Shown in pieces: positions 1 to 7,369 of a stretch of DNA of 15,248 nt; the stretch's first letter is position 1, and each line of letters starts with the position of its first letter. The notes below the pieces were generated by a model, which was not told where the DNA came from, ran no database searches, and worked only from the letters and a program-made list of their open reading frames with translations. The position numbers and the translations under genes were made by a program. Source of the DNA: Candidatus Gracilibacteria bacterium CG2_30_37_12 (GTDB lineage: Bacteria > Patescibacteriota > Gracilibacteria > BD1-5 > UBA2023); NCBI GenBank assembly GCA_001873165.1, contig MNYO01000092.1, positions 1-15,248 of the forward strand, given 5' to 3'.

Positions 1-273
1 TATCCAGATCAGAAATCATCTATGGCGATATTAAACGTATATTTTTTAAGTGCTTGTATATTTTGGCATAATGGCAAAAAGTGTGTGGCTGTTTTGACTA
101 CTTCACCCCGCTTCCAGAGGGCAGATAAGGGGGTAAATTAGTCAAAAACAAGCCAAATTTAGCGAGAAATATAAAAGTTGATACTTGGGTGCCTTAGATA
201 AGAGAACAACTTGTATTTTTAACCACACATAATTTTCTATTTAACCAGTACTGAGATTATTTCCCAGTATTTT
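1..273. other. Leader/intergenic region with no convincing gene
   Basis: No convincing coding region is seen. The third plus frame is open from base 3 to a TAA at 69-71 and could be the last 22 codons of an upstream gene, but that is too short to support. A TGg-CATAAT extended -10-like element lies at 64-72 and would start transcription near base 79, just ahead of the long hairpin at 87-154. Otherwise the stretch is AT-rich with no motif I recognise. Confidence 0.4.
87..154. repeat. Long imperfect inverted repeat / hairpin
   Basis: Bases 87-109 pair with 130-154. About 20 base pairs form, with two mismatches (104/135 and 101/138) and two single-base bulges near 148 and 150, around a 20-base loop (110-129). 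The core is TTTTGACTA against TAGTCAAAA, with CCCC/GGGG nearest the loop. No T-run follows on the plus strand, so it is not a normal plus-strand intrinsic terminator. It could be a leader structure for the genes downstream, a binding site, or a small mobile-repeat remnant. Confidence 0.6.
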
Positions 274-471
274 ATGAATGATGTAGTTCCAAATGAAACA
301 GGACAAAAACTGGAGCCATCTGAGATTATTGAGGTACTTCGTGTCCCTATAAATGAACTTAATACTCTCATGAAGAAAGTAGCAGATCTTACTAATCTCT
401 TTGTCGTGGATGCAAAAATTGCACAAGCAATACAATTTGCATCATTACGGGGATACCTTGAGAAACTATAA
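274..471 (+). CDS. Small hypothetical protein (65 aa)
   Basis: A 65-codon ORF starting ATG and ending TAA, upstream of and in the same direction as the NrtR-type regulator, with 61 bases between them. The predicted product is mildly acidic, starts MNDVVPNETG, and is mostly helical-looking after residue 16 with alternating hydrophobic residues (IIEVLRV, LNTLMKKVADL). There is no signal peptide, membrane segment, Cys cluster or family motif that I recognise. No Shine-Dalgarno precedes the start. Codon choice looks like that of the neighbours, and no other frame here is as good, but the length is small enough that it could be chance. Confidence 0.4.
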   Translation: MNDVVPNETGQKLEPSEIIEVLRVPINELNTLMKKVADLTNLFVVDAKIAQAIQFASLRGYLEKL

Positions 472-498
472 AGAATTTTGCTTTTTCTCCACTCTTCT

Positions 499-515
499 AT
501 ACAATCTGGTTGTAT
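499..515. promoter_or_regulatory. Short dyad upstream of nrtR (candidate operator)
   Basis: ATACAA (499-504) and TTGTAT (510-515) form a perfect 6-base inverted repeat with a 5-base spacer, 17 bases before the chosen NrtR start. NrtR-type regulators are known to bind palindromes near their targets, so autoregulation is an attractive inference. A short AT-rich dyad can also arise by chance. Confidence 0.25.
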
Positions 516-532
516 TTCTTACACTTTCTCCT

Positions 533-1234
533 ATGCAATCAGCAACTATTCAACAAGAATTCACCAAGAATATCTTTGGACTTTCTATTCCAGTACTGGC
601 ACTCGATGTCGTTATATTTACCATCTATCATGGAGTCCTCTGTCTCGTACTGGCAAAACGAGAAAAAGAACCATCCAAAGGAACTTTTATCCTCCCCGGT
701 GGACTTATGAAAGTAGGTATTTCCCTCGAAGAAAACTTTGATGATATCCTTCTTCGAAAAACAGGAATCACAGAAGTTTACAAAGAACAACTCTATAGTT
801 TTGGTGAACCAGATCGTGATACCAGAGGACATATTGTGACTGTTGCTTACTATGCACTCGTGGATAATGACGTACTCCTTCGAACTGCTGATCTCACCCG
901 AGTACAACTCATAGAATACAATTCTCTCGATACTACATCAATTGGTTTTGATCACAAGAAAATTATTCAGTACGCTCACCAGCGTCTCATTTGGAAGTTT
1001 GAATACACCAATATTGCCATGAATATTCTCCCAAAACAATTCACACTCTCCGAACTCCAGTGAGTTTATGAGATGATTCTCGGCAAAGAACTCGACAAAC
1101 GAAACTTTCGGAAGAAAATTCTCTCTCTTGAGATGATTCAAGAAACAGGAGAACTTGATCGAGATAGTTCCAATCGTCCTGCGAAACTTTATGAATTCAA
1201 AGACAAAGAACTTAAAATTGTGGAGGTGTTTTAG
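533..1234 (+). CDS. nrtR: NrtR-type Nudix/winged-helix regulator (UGA read as Gly)
   Basis: A 233-residue protein of the NrtR family: an N-terminal Nudix domain that senses ADP-ribose-type nucleotides, joined to a C-terminal winged-helix DNA-binding domain (about residues 165-233). In NrtR-type proteins this controls NAD or sugar metabolism genes. Residues 55-79 (PGGLMKVG... to TGI) are the Nudix box, but the catalytic REUxEE positions are replaced (D, I, R, K). This fits a ligand sensor without hydrolase activity. FGEPDRDTRGH at 90-100 is also typical. The reading frame meets TGA at codon 177 (base 1061), inside the family motif FTLSELQ-x-VYEMILG; reading it as Gly continues through LDKRNFRRK-like sequence to TAG at 1232. 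The start is placed at the ATG at 533; in-frame upstream codons look non-coding. Its target genes are not evident here. Confidence 0.85.
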
Positions 1235-1272
1235 TGAATTACTGTGATGGACTATGTTCTTCACGACACACG

Positions 1273-1304
1273 AAAAAGGGCGCCCGGAAGTGCCCTTTTA
1301 TTTT
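1273..1304. terminator. Bidirectional rho-independent terminator
   Basis: AAAAGGGC (1274-1281) pairs with GCCCTTTT (1292-1299) around a 10-base loop, followed by TTTTATTTT on the plus strand and preceded by a run of A that becomes TTTTT on the minus strand. It can end the NrtR transcript (plus) and the 1538-1273 RNA (minus). Confidence 0.85.
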
Positions 1305-1333
1305 CTCTGTGAGAGATTTTTTGATTAGCATAG

Positions 1334-1513
1334 CTAACCAAAGCCCGTCCCTTGTCCTCTAAGGAGCAGTCGACGTTTCGGAAGAGGACTTTTATCTCCT
1401 CTCTCACAGATAGTATTGAAGTATTGATCTACGGTTATCCCGTAAACAAATACACTCTTTGAAATTATTTTCTCCCAGAACATATGGAGGAAATAGATGA
1501 TGGATTTCATCAT
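1334..1513 (-). CDS. Possible small ORF (59 aa) with strong Shine-Dalgarno
   Basis: ATG-ATG at 1513-1508 is preceded at 5 bases by AGGGAGG (1525-1519), the best Shine-Dalgarno in the window, and lies just downstream of a good promoter. The frame runs 59 codons to TAG with no TGA. The product begins MMKSIIYFLHMFWEKI, hydrophobic and aromatic at first, then turns strongly basic (LPKRRLLLRG). The second half of the frame is the paired RNA described above and the start codons lie in a 6-bp hairpin, so the peptide may be a leader, or the ORF may be an accident of an RNA gene. No family recognised. Confidence 0.3.
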   Translation of the reverse strand: MMKSIIYFLHMFWEKIISKSVFVYGITVDQYFNTICERGDKSPLPKRRLLLRGQGTGFG

Positions 1514-1544
1514 GTTAGCCTCCCTAGTTGGTTGAATTTCCTGT

Positions 1545-1572
1545 ATTATATGAAGAACCTCTTGTAAGTTAA
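1545..1572 (-). promoter_or_regulatory. Promoter of the small RNA/ORF unit
   Basis: On the minus strand TTAACT (1572-1567), a 16-base spacer and a consensus TATAAT (1550-1545). Transcription would start near 1538, about 13 bases before the Shine-Dalgarno of the small ORF. It sits just after the mnmA stop, so this unit need not be read through from mnmA. Confidence 0.5.
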
Positions 1573-1582
1573 TTCTTTTTAA

Positions 1583-2632
1583 TTATTCAATAATCCCACT
1601 CGCAATAAGTTCGTCACCATCGTAAATCACAATCATCTGACCACTGGTAATTGCTCGTTGTGGAGAGATAAATCGCACTCTAACACGATTTTCGCCATCT
1701 TGGACACATTCGATGTCTTGGTTATCCTGTCGGTAGCGAATCTTGGCTCGAGCCGAAAATGGAAATACTCGAGTTTCAGCAACCCAATGCCAATCTATCG
1801 CAGTTAATTCACTAGAATAGAGTTCGAGTTCTGCCTCCGTCCCGACGATGATAGTATTCTTCATGATATCTTTGGCAATAACAAAAAGGGCTGGACCTCA
1901 TCCCACCTGAATTCCTTTTCTTTGACCAATCGTATAACTAAAAGCTCATTCATGCGTTCCAAGAATATTCCCGTGAATATCGAGAATATTTCCTGGTTTC
2001 TTAGGAAGTCGTTTCTCGAGAAATTCTTTCATACTTACCTTCCCAATAAAACAGAGTCCTTGACTATCTTTTCGAGCAGCATTCGGAAGTCCTGCCCTTC
2101 TCGCTATCTCTCGTACTTCTGGTTTCTCTAGGTGTCCAATAGGAAAAAGCGCATGAGAAAGTTGGAATTGATTCAATCGAGACAGAAAATAGGTCTGATC
2201 CTTATTCGGATCCACTCACTTCAGAAGATGATATATCCCATCGTTCTCTTCTATCCTCGCATAGTGACCTGTGGCAATCTTGTCGAAACCGTATTCGAGC
2301 GCCTCTTTGAGAAAACAATCGAATTTCACAAGGTTATTACAGAGGATATCAGGATTAGGAGTGAGTCATTTCTGGTATCCTTCATAAATATAGTTCACAA
2401 TTCGTTTCTCATATTCTTCCCGGAAATCGAAGGTATGAAATGGAAGTCAGAGATATTCAGCAACCTTCCTTGCCTCTTCTATATCGACAAGTGTTGGGCA
2501 ATCTTCCGTATCTGAGATATAGTTGATCATAAAACCACACGAAACATCATACCCAGCTTCACGCAGAAGATAAGCAACAACAGCAGAATCTACTCCGCCT
2601 GAGAGTCATACGAGGATTTTAGTTTTTTTCAT
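1583..2632 (-). CDS. mnmA: tRNA-specific 2-thiouridylase MnmA (six UGA-Gly codons)
   Basis: MnmA adenylates and thiolates U34 of tRNA for Lys, Glu and Gln, using ATP and a persulfide sulfur donor. The 349-residue frame from the ATG at 2632 to TAA at 1583 shows the PP-loop SGGVDS (11-16), the catalytic CNN after TPNPDIL (Cys98), the KDQTYFL motif (144-150), the second catalytic Cys in QGLCFIG (Cys194), YTIGQRKG and the C-terminal beta-barrel. It is normal in length. Six in-frame TGA codons (residues 9, 62, 89, 139, 229, 245) fall where MnmA proteins carry Gly or a small residue, including VG-LSGG, KG-LTPNPD and HEG-x-x-YTIGQ. This gene is the strongest single proof of the altered code. It lies 73 bases after the ABC ATPase gene in the same direction, probably cotranscribed. 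Confidence 0.97.
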
Positions 2633-2705
2633 AAAGAAGGGATTGTATCAAATCGGGAACTTCGTCCCAGTGGTGTATTCTTTGGGATATTTGGAAAATT
2701 TCAAT

Positions 2706-3455
2706 TTAGATCACCTCCAAATGTCCTTCCGTGTTCTCTTCTATCTTTTGTATGAAATATTCTTCGAGAGGTTCTTTCAAATCTTTCACTTTTTCACTCG
2801 TAACAAGGTGTCCTTGGTGAATAATAGCAAAGGAATCACAGATGGACTCTACATCCGAAAGGATATGGGTATTGAAAAATACTGTTGTCCCTTTCGCTTT
2901 CAACTCAAGTATGAGGTCTTTAACCATCTTTCGACCAATAGGATCCAGCCCGCTCATCGGCTCATCGAGGAATACAATGGAAGGATTATTAATAATCGCC
3001 TGCCCGAGTCCGATTCGTTGCAACATCCCTTTTGAATATTTCGCAAGAAGTTTATCACCTGCCTTATGAAGTCCCACCTTATGAAGGATTTCTTCGATTC
3101 GCTCTTCGAGTTCACTATCAGAAATTTGAAAGAATTTTCCATTGAAACGGAGAAATTCTCGACCAGTCAAGTATTTATAAAGGTAGGTATTCTCTGGCAT
3201 AAATCCGATTTTTTCTTTGGTTTCATTGGAAAGATTTGTATCACCGAGGATACTGATAGTTCCCTCATCTGGGCGAATGAGTCCAAGAATAGCTTTCATA
3301 GTGGTTGTTTTTCCTGCACCATTTGGTCCGAGAAATCCGAATACTTCTCCAGAAAAAATGGAGAGATTTACATCGAAAAGTATTTGTTTCCCATCGAGGT
3401 ATTTACTCAGATTTTCTATTAAAACTGCGGGTGTTGGTATTTCTATTGTGCTCAT
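2706..3455 (-). CDS. ABC transporter ATP-binding protein (ABC-2 type)
   Basis: A 249-residue ATPase subunit that would drive a membrane permease. Visible motifs are Walker A GPNGAGKT (43-50), a Q-loop region with MPENTYLY (86-93, Glu in place of Gln, as in CcmA/NatA-like members), the signature YSKGMLQR (140-147), Walker B IVFLDEP (160-166), D-loop SGLD, and the H-loop His197 (NTHIL). The YSKGMLQR signature is typical of ABC-2 exporters for drugs, Na+ or lipid-linked polymers. No permease gene is adjacent, so the partner must be encoded elsewhere. The ATG at 3455 gives the usual start just before the first strand; an in-frame ATG at 3506 would add 17 atypical residues. No in-frame TGA. The substrate cannot be told. 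Confidence 0.92.
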   Translation of the reverse strand: MSTIEIPTPAVLIENLSKYLDGKQILFDVNLSIFSGEVFGFLGPNGAGKTTTMKAILGLIRPDEGTISILGDTNLSNETKEKIGFMPENTYLYKYLTGREFLRFNGKFFQISDSELEERIEEILHKVGLHKAGDKLLAKYSKGMLQRIGLGQAIINNPSIVFLDEPMSGLDPIGRKMVKDLILELKAKGTTVFFNTHILSDVESICDSFAIIHQGHLVTSEKVKDLKEPLEEYFIQKIEENTEGHLEVI

Positions 3456-3785
3456 ATATATATTTTGGATAAAAAATATTTCTCCTATTATAGAAAAATG
3501 TTTCATTTTTCAAAATTTCCTTGCAAAAATCTCAACAATTCGTATCATAACACGTTCCTGTTTTAGGGAAATTACATTCCTCTTTCAATAACACATATGA
3601 AAGAGAAATATGTATATATTTTATTACGATGACGAAATGGTCTTGGAAAACAAGAAAATGTTTACTGACTTCGTTTCGACGAAAAATAAATATATATACA
3701 TATGGGATGTAATGATACACTTTTCAGGACTTTCTATTCTTTCACTTTTCAAGTTATGTCACATTCATGCGATTTCGAAGAAATT
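3456..3785. other. Divergent intergenic region, no gene seen
   Basis: This 330-base, very AT-rich stretch separates the divergent ABC ATPase and peroxiredoxin genes. On the minus strand a TATAAT at 3492-3487 with a weak TTTTGA 17 bases upstream may start the ABC-mnmA operon. On the plus strand TTGCAA (3521-3526), 16 bases and TATCAT (3543-3548) is a possible but distant promoter for the peroxiredoxin. A small dyad TTCGT-TTCG-ACGAA lies at 3670-3683. Open frames across it (about 61-62 codons on both strands) look like translated AT-rich DNA and were not called. Confidence 0.5.
3487..3492 (-). promoter_or_regulatory. Probable -10 element of the ABC ATPase-mnmA operon
   Basis: A consensus TATAAT on the minus strand, about 32 bases before the ABC ATPase start at 3455. 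The -35 is poor (TTTTGA at 17 bases). An AGGAGA just downstream is too far from the ATG to act as its ribosome binding site. Confidence 0.35.
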
Positions 3786-4373
3786 ATGTTCGTAAAAATC
3801 GATGAGCCAGCTCCTGGTTTTGATCTTCCGGCATATGACCCTATTAAAGACGATGAAACACGAGTTTCCCTCGAATCTCTTGCGGGGAAATGGTCCGTTC
3901 TCTTCTATTATCCAGCTGATTTTACTTTTGTTTGTCCAACAGAATTGAAGGATATGGCAGATATGAAAAGTCGTTTCGACGAACTCGGAGTAACTATTCT
4001 CACTGCTTCCACTGATACTCATTTCTCTCATCGAGCTTGGGTAAAACATGAGCGCCTTATGGAAGGTTTCCCTTATACGATGCTTGCTGATCATAATGGA
4101 GAAGTTGCTTCTATGTATAATATCCTCGATTTCAATAGTGGAATCGCTGGACGGGGAACTTTCGTCATCGATCCAGATGGAATCGTTCGCGCTATTGAAG
4201 TAACTTCTGGACCACTCGGACGAAATAGTGCCGAACTCATCCGAAAAATTGAAGCTCTTCAGTTTATGCGAGCCAATCCAGGAACTGCTTGTCCAGCAAA
4301 ATGGGCAATCGGAGCAAAAACTCTTACTCCTTCTATCAAAATCGCTGGAGAAGTATATGAGGCACTCCAATAG
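3786..4373 (+). CDS. ahpC: 2-Cys peroxiredoxin (AhpC/Prx1 type)
   Basis: A thiol peroxidase that reduces hydrogen peroxide, organic hydroperoxides and peroxynitrite in the cytoplasm. The 195-residue product has the thioredoxin fold with the peroxidatic Cys50 in FTFVCPTEL, the catalytic Thr47 and Pro43 of the active-site loop, and Arg/Trp of the RAW motif. The resolving Cys169 lies in GTACPAKW. Length is normal for typical 2-Cys enzymes. The C-terminus ends EVYEALQ without a YF motif, and GGLG is not present, so by family knowledge it should resist over-oxidation. The start at 3786 (MFVKIDEPAPGF) matches the family; in-frame ATGs upstream add unrelated residues. No AhpF or thioredoxin reductase is adjacent. 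It contains no in-frame TGA and ends in TAG, followed by a strong terminator. Confidence 0.96.
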   Translation: MFVKIDEPAPGFDLPAYDPIKDDETRVSLESLAGKWSVLFYYPADFTFVCPTELKDMADMKSRFDELGVTILTASTDTHFSHRAWVKHERLMEGFPYTMLADHNGEVASMYNILDFNSGIAGRGTFVIDPDGIVRAIEVTSGPLGRNSAELIRKIEALQFMRANPGTACPAKWAIGAKTLTPSIKIAGEVYEALQ

Positions 4374-4391
4374 GCCTTGAAGAATCGACAA

Positions 4392-4440
4392 AAAAACACT
4401 CCCCCAGAACAGCAAAGTTCTCGGGGAGTTTTGTTATTTT
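4392..4440. terminator. Bidirectional terminator between convergent genes
   Basis: A stem of CTCCCCcAGAAC (about 4398-4410) with GTTCTcGGGGAG (4417-4429) around the loop AGCAAA. It has flanking A and T runs on both sides, so it can stop the peroxiredoxin transcript (plus) and the 168-residue gene (minus). The minus-strand gene's TAA (4436-4434) sits at the base of the stem. Confidence 0.9.
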
Positions 4441-4940
4441 CTGCTTCCGTTTCGTCTGGAAAGACGAGAAGAAGTCAGATTTTGTATTTTTGCTCGTCCA
4501 TCGCGGTGAATTCCACGAGGGATGTTTAGCTTCATCAACAAAGAATGTTTCGTCGGTATCGCCTTCATTCGATGCTTTGGATGAGAGTAATATGGAAAAA
4601 CTGGCCGATGATTGATTTTGCACAAAATAGAATTCGCAAACAATCCTATCTGAACTGTCTCGTTCATTATCCTGTCAATATCCACAAGTGCAAGCCCCAA
4701 TGACAATACTACTATATTTCCTTTTCTCATTTCCAGTTCCTCTCTTGTGACAAATATAAAATCCTGAGGGTCCCCAGAATCAAACATAACCCGATTCAAT
4801 AACTCCAATTGTTCTTGAAGATGCTGATTTGGAGGATGTATAATTACCATTCTCGGAATATATCCCATTTCTGGATCTTCATCAGGAGTATTTCCCCAAT
4901 CAATATGTTCTTCATTTCCTATATTTATGTCTTCTGTCAT
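4434..4940 (-). CDS. Hypothetical protein (168 aa)
   Basis: I do not recognise a family. The product has an acidic N-terminus (about residues 1-25, rich in D, E and N), a probable alpha/beta core (about 29-115) with IPRMVIIHPP, LQEQLELLNRVMF, DFIFVTREELE and NIVVLSLGLALVDIDRIM, and a strongly basic tail (about 120-168) ending SRLSRRNGSRK that could bind nucleic acid. No signal peptide, membrane segment or metal motif. The start at 4940 is chosen because GGGAG lies about 8 bases upstream; an in-frame ATG at 4958 lies before that site. It is divergent from gltX and convergent with ahpC, so it is a single-gene transcript. It contains no in-frame TGA and ends in TAA. Confidence 0.75.
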   Translation of the reverse strand: MTEDINIGNEEHIDWGNTPDEDPEMGYIPRMVIIHPPNQHLQEQLELLNRVMFDSGDPQDFIFVTREELEMRKGNIVVLSLGLALVDIDRIMNETVQIGLFANSILCKINHRPVFPYYSHPKHRMKAIPTKHSLLMKLNIPRGIHRDGRAKIQNLTSSRLSRRNGSRK

Positions 4941-4980
4941 TTTGTTTCTCCCTCGCATTATTTTGAAACAAGTTATGAGG

Positions 4981-5007
4981 ATAATATGGTTTTTCTCTAA
5001 AAGTCAA
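4981..5007 (-). promoter_or_regulatory. Promoter of the 168-aa protein gene
   Basis: On the minus strand TTGACT (5007-5002) and TATTAT (4986-4981) with a short 15-base spacer. The start codon is about 40 bases downstream. It lies back to back with the gltX promoter. Confidence 0.4.
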
Positions 5008-5022
5008 TGGGAATACTTCGTA

Positions 5023-5050
5023 TTGCTTTTTATCATCAAATTCATATGAT
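5023..5050 (+). promoter_or_regulatory. Promoter of gltX
   Basis: TTGCTT (5023-5028), a 16-base spacer and TATGAT (5045-5050) would start transcription near 5057, about 25 bases before the ATG at 5082. This argues against the longer gltX frame, whose ATGs at 5007 and 5046 lie upstream of that start site. Confidence 0.4.
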
Positions 5051-5081
5051 ATCGCCAATTATTTCTCTTTCCCATTCTCTT

Positions 5082-6722
5082 ATGACCGATTCCAATCTCG
5101 CAATTGCCAACCTTCTTTTTCCCAATCCTTCCTATACTCTGGAAGAACTCGAAAATATATACCCCAATAGAACGGTATCAATCGTGACTCGTGTCAGTCC
5201 AAGTCCAACGGGGTTTTTGCATATAGGAACCGTCTATACAGCACTTCTCTCGGAACGTCTTGCTCATCTGAATGGTGGAGTATTTTACCTCCGCAATGAA
5301 GATACAGACGATAAACGTGAGATTGAAAATGCTGCCAGTACGATTGTAAATGGGATTCAAAAATTTGGAATCACTATCGATGAAGGAGCTATCGGTCCAG
5401 ATGGTTCTGATATAGGAAAATATGGACCATATACCCAATCCAAACGTGGACCGATTTATCAATCTTATGTACGAGATATGATCGCTCGAGGGATGGCGTA
5501 TCCTTGTTTCTTGGATGAGGCGGAAACCACCACTATTCGTGCCGAACAAACGGTTTCGGGACAGCCGACAGGAATCTATGGTTCTTATTCTCCTTGGCGA
5601 GTAGCGACTCTGGAGGAGGTACAAGGGGCGATTGTAGCAGGGAAGAAATATGTCGTTCGCCTCCGGAGTCATGGAAATCCGAGTAAGCGAGTAAAACTTG
5701 TAGATGAAATTCGTGGAGAGATCGAAATGCAAGATAATTTCATGGATACCGTTCTCTTGAAACAAACTGGTATTCCCACTTATCACCTTGCTCATGTGGT
5801 GGATGATCACCTGATGCGAACAACTCATGTAACTCGTGGTGATGAATGGCTTCCATCCTATCCGCTCCACGTACAACTTACCGAAGCTCTTGGATTCACT
5901 CTTCCGCAATACATCCATATTTCCCCGCTTATGAAAACAGATGGTGGTGGAAAACGAAAACTTTCTAAACGAAAAGATCCCGAGGCAAATGTAGAATACT
6001 TTTTCGAGCAAGGCTATATTATCGAGGCACTTATCGACTATATGCTCGGTATTATGGATTCCAGATATGAGGCTTGGAGACTTGAAAATCCAACGGCAGA
6101 CTACCGCAGCTACCCTCTCACCACTGAGAAACTTCCACTTTCTGGAGCTCTTTTCGATATCACGAAACTTGATTCCATCGCGAACAATTTTTTGACGAAA
6201 CTATCCACTGAAGAACTTCAATCACAAGGACTTGAATGGGCTCGAAAATATGACAAAGAACTTGCAAAACTTATGGAAGTATATCTAGATCTCACCTATC
6301 GAGCACTCGATATAGAGCGCCACACCGAAAAAGATCCACGAAGATTCACGAAATTTTCGGACCTCCGAGGGCAACTCCAGTTTTTCTATACAGAAACTTT
6401 CGAAACTATGAAAAATGCCGCACCAGCCCTTCCCGAGTGCATAACTCCCGAAGTTCGCCAGGCTTTCGTAGAGGATTATATGAAATCTTATGACCCAGCT
6501 ATGGAGCGAGAAGAATGGTTCGAGCAACTCAAGAATCTCGCACATATGCACAAATTCGCTCGAACGGGTGAAGAATGGAAAACGGGTGAATATCTCGGAA
6601 AGGTTGGAGATATTGCTATGATGCTCCGCCTCCTTCTCTGTGCTTCTACTAAAACTCCCGATCTCTGCTACACAATGAAAGTACTTGGGAAGGAAGTTAT
6701 GGAAAAGAGGCTCTGAGAGTAA
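5082..6722 (+). CDS. gltX: Glutamyl-tRNA synthetase (ends Gly-Glu through UGA)
   Basis: Class I aminoacyl-tRNA synthetase that charges tRNA-Glu (and possibly tRNA-Gln if non-discriminating). The 546-residue product has an extra 30 or so residues (LFPNPSYTLEELE) before the first strand, then SPSPTGFLHIG with the HIGH-type motif at 47-50, the NEDTDDKRE substrate loop, the Glu-specific TRGDEWLPSYP region and the KMSKS-type motif KLSKR (293-297), followed by a helical anticodon-binding domain. ATG 5082 is preferred because the likely promoter lies directly upstream. Under the standard code the frame would stop at TGA 6714, but reading this as Gly (residue 545) adds only Gly-Glu before TAA at 6720. 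The TGA-GAG-TAA ending is easy to misannotate. It heads a plus-strand run with the methyltransferase and VTT genes. Confidence 0.95.
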
Positions 6723-6817
6723 AAATTTTCTTCTCATATTACCAGTTCGGTTTTTTACGTATATTTTACAGGTACTCTCTATACTCAATATCTCTTACCT
6801 CAACGTACCTATTATTT

Positions 6818-7357
6818 ATGTCATTTCTCAAAAGTGTTTTTAGTAATTATCGCACAATTGGAGCCATAAGTCCTTCTTCTCCGTTTCTCTACAAACAAAT
6901 GATTAGCCCAATGGACCTCTCTTATGACATCCATATTGTCGAGTTTGGGGCAGGAAGTGGGACTTTTACTGATGCACTTCTCAAGAAGATTACCCTCGGA
7001 TCTAGTCTCAGCATCTTCGAGATTGACCCGCTTTTTATCAAAAAACTACAACTCAAATACAAAGGAGACAATAGAGTGGTAGTTTACTCCCTCGGAGCAG
7101 AGGAATCTACTAAATTTTTTGAACCAGAAAGTATAGATTATATTATCAGTTCTCTCCCATTTGGCTTTATGAATTCTGCTTTGGTCTTTCATATATTAGA
7201 AAGTGCAAAACATATTTTAAAGAAACAAGGGAAATTTATCCAGTTTCAGTATTTTCTCCAGAACAAAAAACATATTCACCAGATATTTCCTAAAGTTCGA
7301 TATAGATTTACACTCTTGAATCTCCCGCCAGCTTTTATATATATTTGCAAGAAGTAA
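6818..7357 (+). CDS. SAM-dependent methyltransferase, PmtA-like
   Basis: A 179-residue Rossmann-fold methyltransferase. The start FLKSVFSNYRTIGAISPSS (3-21) and the SAM-binding motif IVEFGAGSGTFT (40-51) are characteristic of the phospholipid N-methyltransferase (PmtA)/KsgA-like group. An acidic residue at the end of the second strand (FEID, 67-70) would bind the SAM ribose, and SSLPFGF (111-117) matches the SxLPF substrate-side motif of PmtA-like proteins. Family knowledge suggests phosphatidylethanolamine methylation, but small rRNA or other methyltransferases share these motifs and CPR bacteria often lack lipid synthesis, so the substrate is uncertain. It lies 95 bases after gltX and 12 before the VTT gene. 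No in-frame TGA; the stop is TAA. Confidence 0.8.
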   Translation: MSFLKSVFSNYRTIGAISPSSPFLYKQMISPMDLSYDIHIVEFGAGSGTFTDALLKKITLGSSLSIFEIDPLFIKKLQLKYKGDNRVVVYSLGAEESTKFFEPESIDYIISSLPFGFMNSALVFHILESAKHILKKQGKFIQFQYFLQNKKHIHQIFPKVRYRFTLLNLPPAFIYICKK

Positions 7358-7369
7358 TCAATTTCTCCA

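Larger units (their letters stand above)
1273..1538 (-). ncRNA. Candidate structured RNA / small transcript, unknown class
   Basis: This is a self-contained minus-strand unit: promoter (1545-1572), about 265 bases of folded sequence, then a terminator. The 3' half forms a three-way junction. The closing stem is CTGTGAGAGA (1409-1400) with TCTCTCACAG (1316-1307). One arm is GTCCTCT/AGAGGAC (1389-1383 with 1360-1354) and the other GGTTAGC/GCTAATC with a 3-base loop (1339-1323). The last arm pairs fully only on the minus strand, as a G-U wobble; on the plus strand it has an A/C mismatch, which favours this strand. The 5' half adds ATGATG/CATCAT (1513-1497) and TACGG/CCGTA (1444-1430). It does not look like tmRNA, RNase P RNA, SRP RNA or 6S RNA to me. 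It overlaps a 59-codon ORF, so a leader or dual-function RNA is possible. Confidence 0.45.

Noticed and set aside
3..71. Possible C-terminal end of an upstream plus-strand gene
   Set aside because: Only 22 codons with no recognisable feature; cannot be told from chance.
401..532. N-terminal extension of the NrtR frame back to base 401
   Set aside because: The 44 added residues look like translated non-coding DNA and overlap the small ORF at 274-471; the family start fits the ATG at 533.
1305..1410. Assignment of the folded region to tmRNA, RNase P, SRP RNA or a known riboswitch
   Set aside because: None of the conserved sequence signatures of those classes is visible; left as an unknown structured RNA.
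1355..1560. Plus-strand frame through 1355-1560 (needs TGA as Gly, ends TAA)
   Set aside because: It has no ATG before base 1483 and no Shine-Dalgarno, and lies opposite the minus-strand unit that has promoter, Shine-Dalgarno and terminator.
1583..2632. mnmA as a pseudogene broken by six stops
   Set aside because: All six interruptions are TGA, none is TAA, TAG or a frameshift, and all fall at Gly-like positions, so recoding explains them.
3066..3591. Several 118-130 codon frames opposite the ABC ATPase and mnmA genes
   Set aside because: They are antisense shadows of well-identified genes with complete catalytic motifs.
3532..3795. Open frames of about 61-62 codons on both strands before ahpC
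   Set aside because: Composition is that of AT-rich spacer (runs of I, Y, F, K), with no Shine-Dalgarno, and one overlaps the ahpC start.
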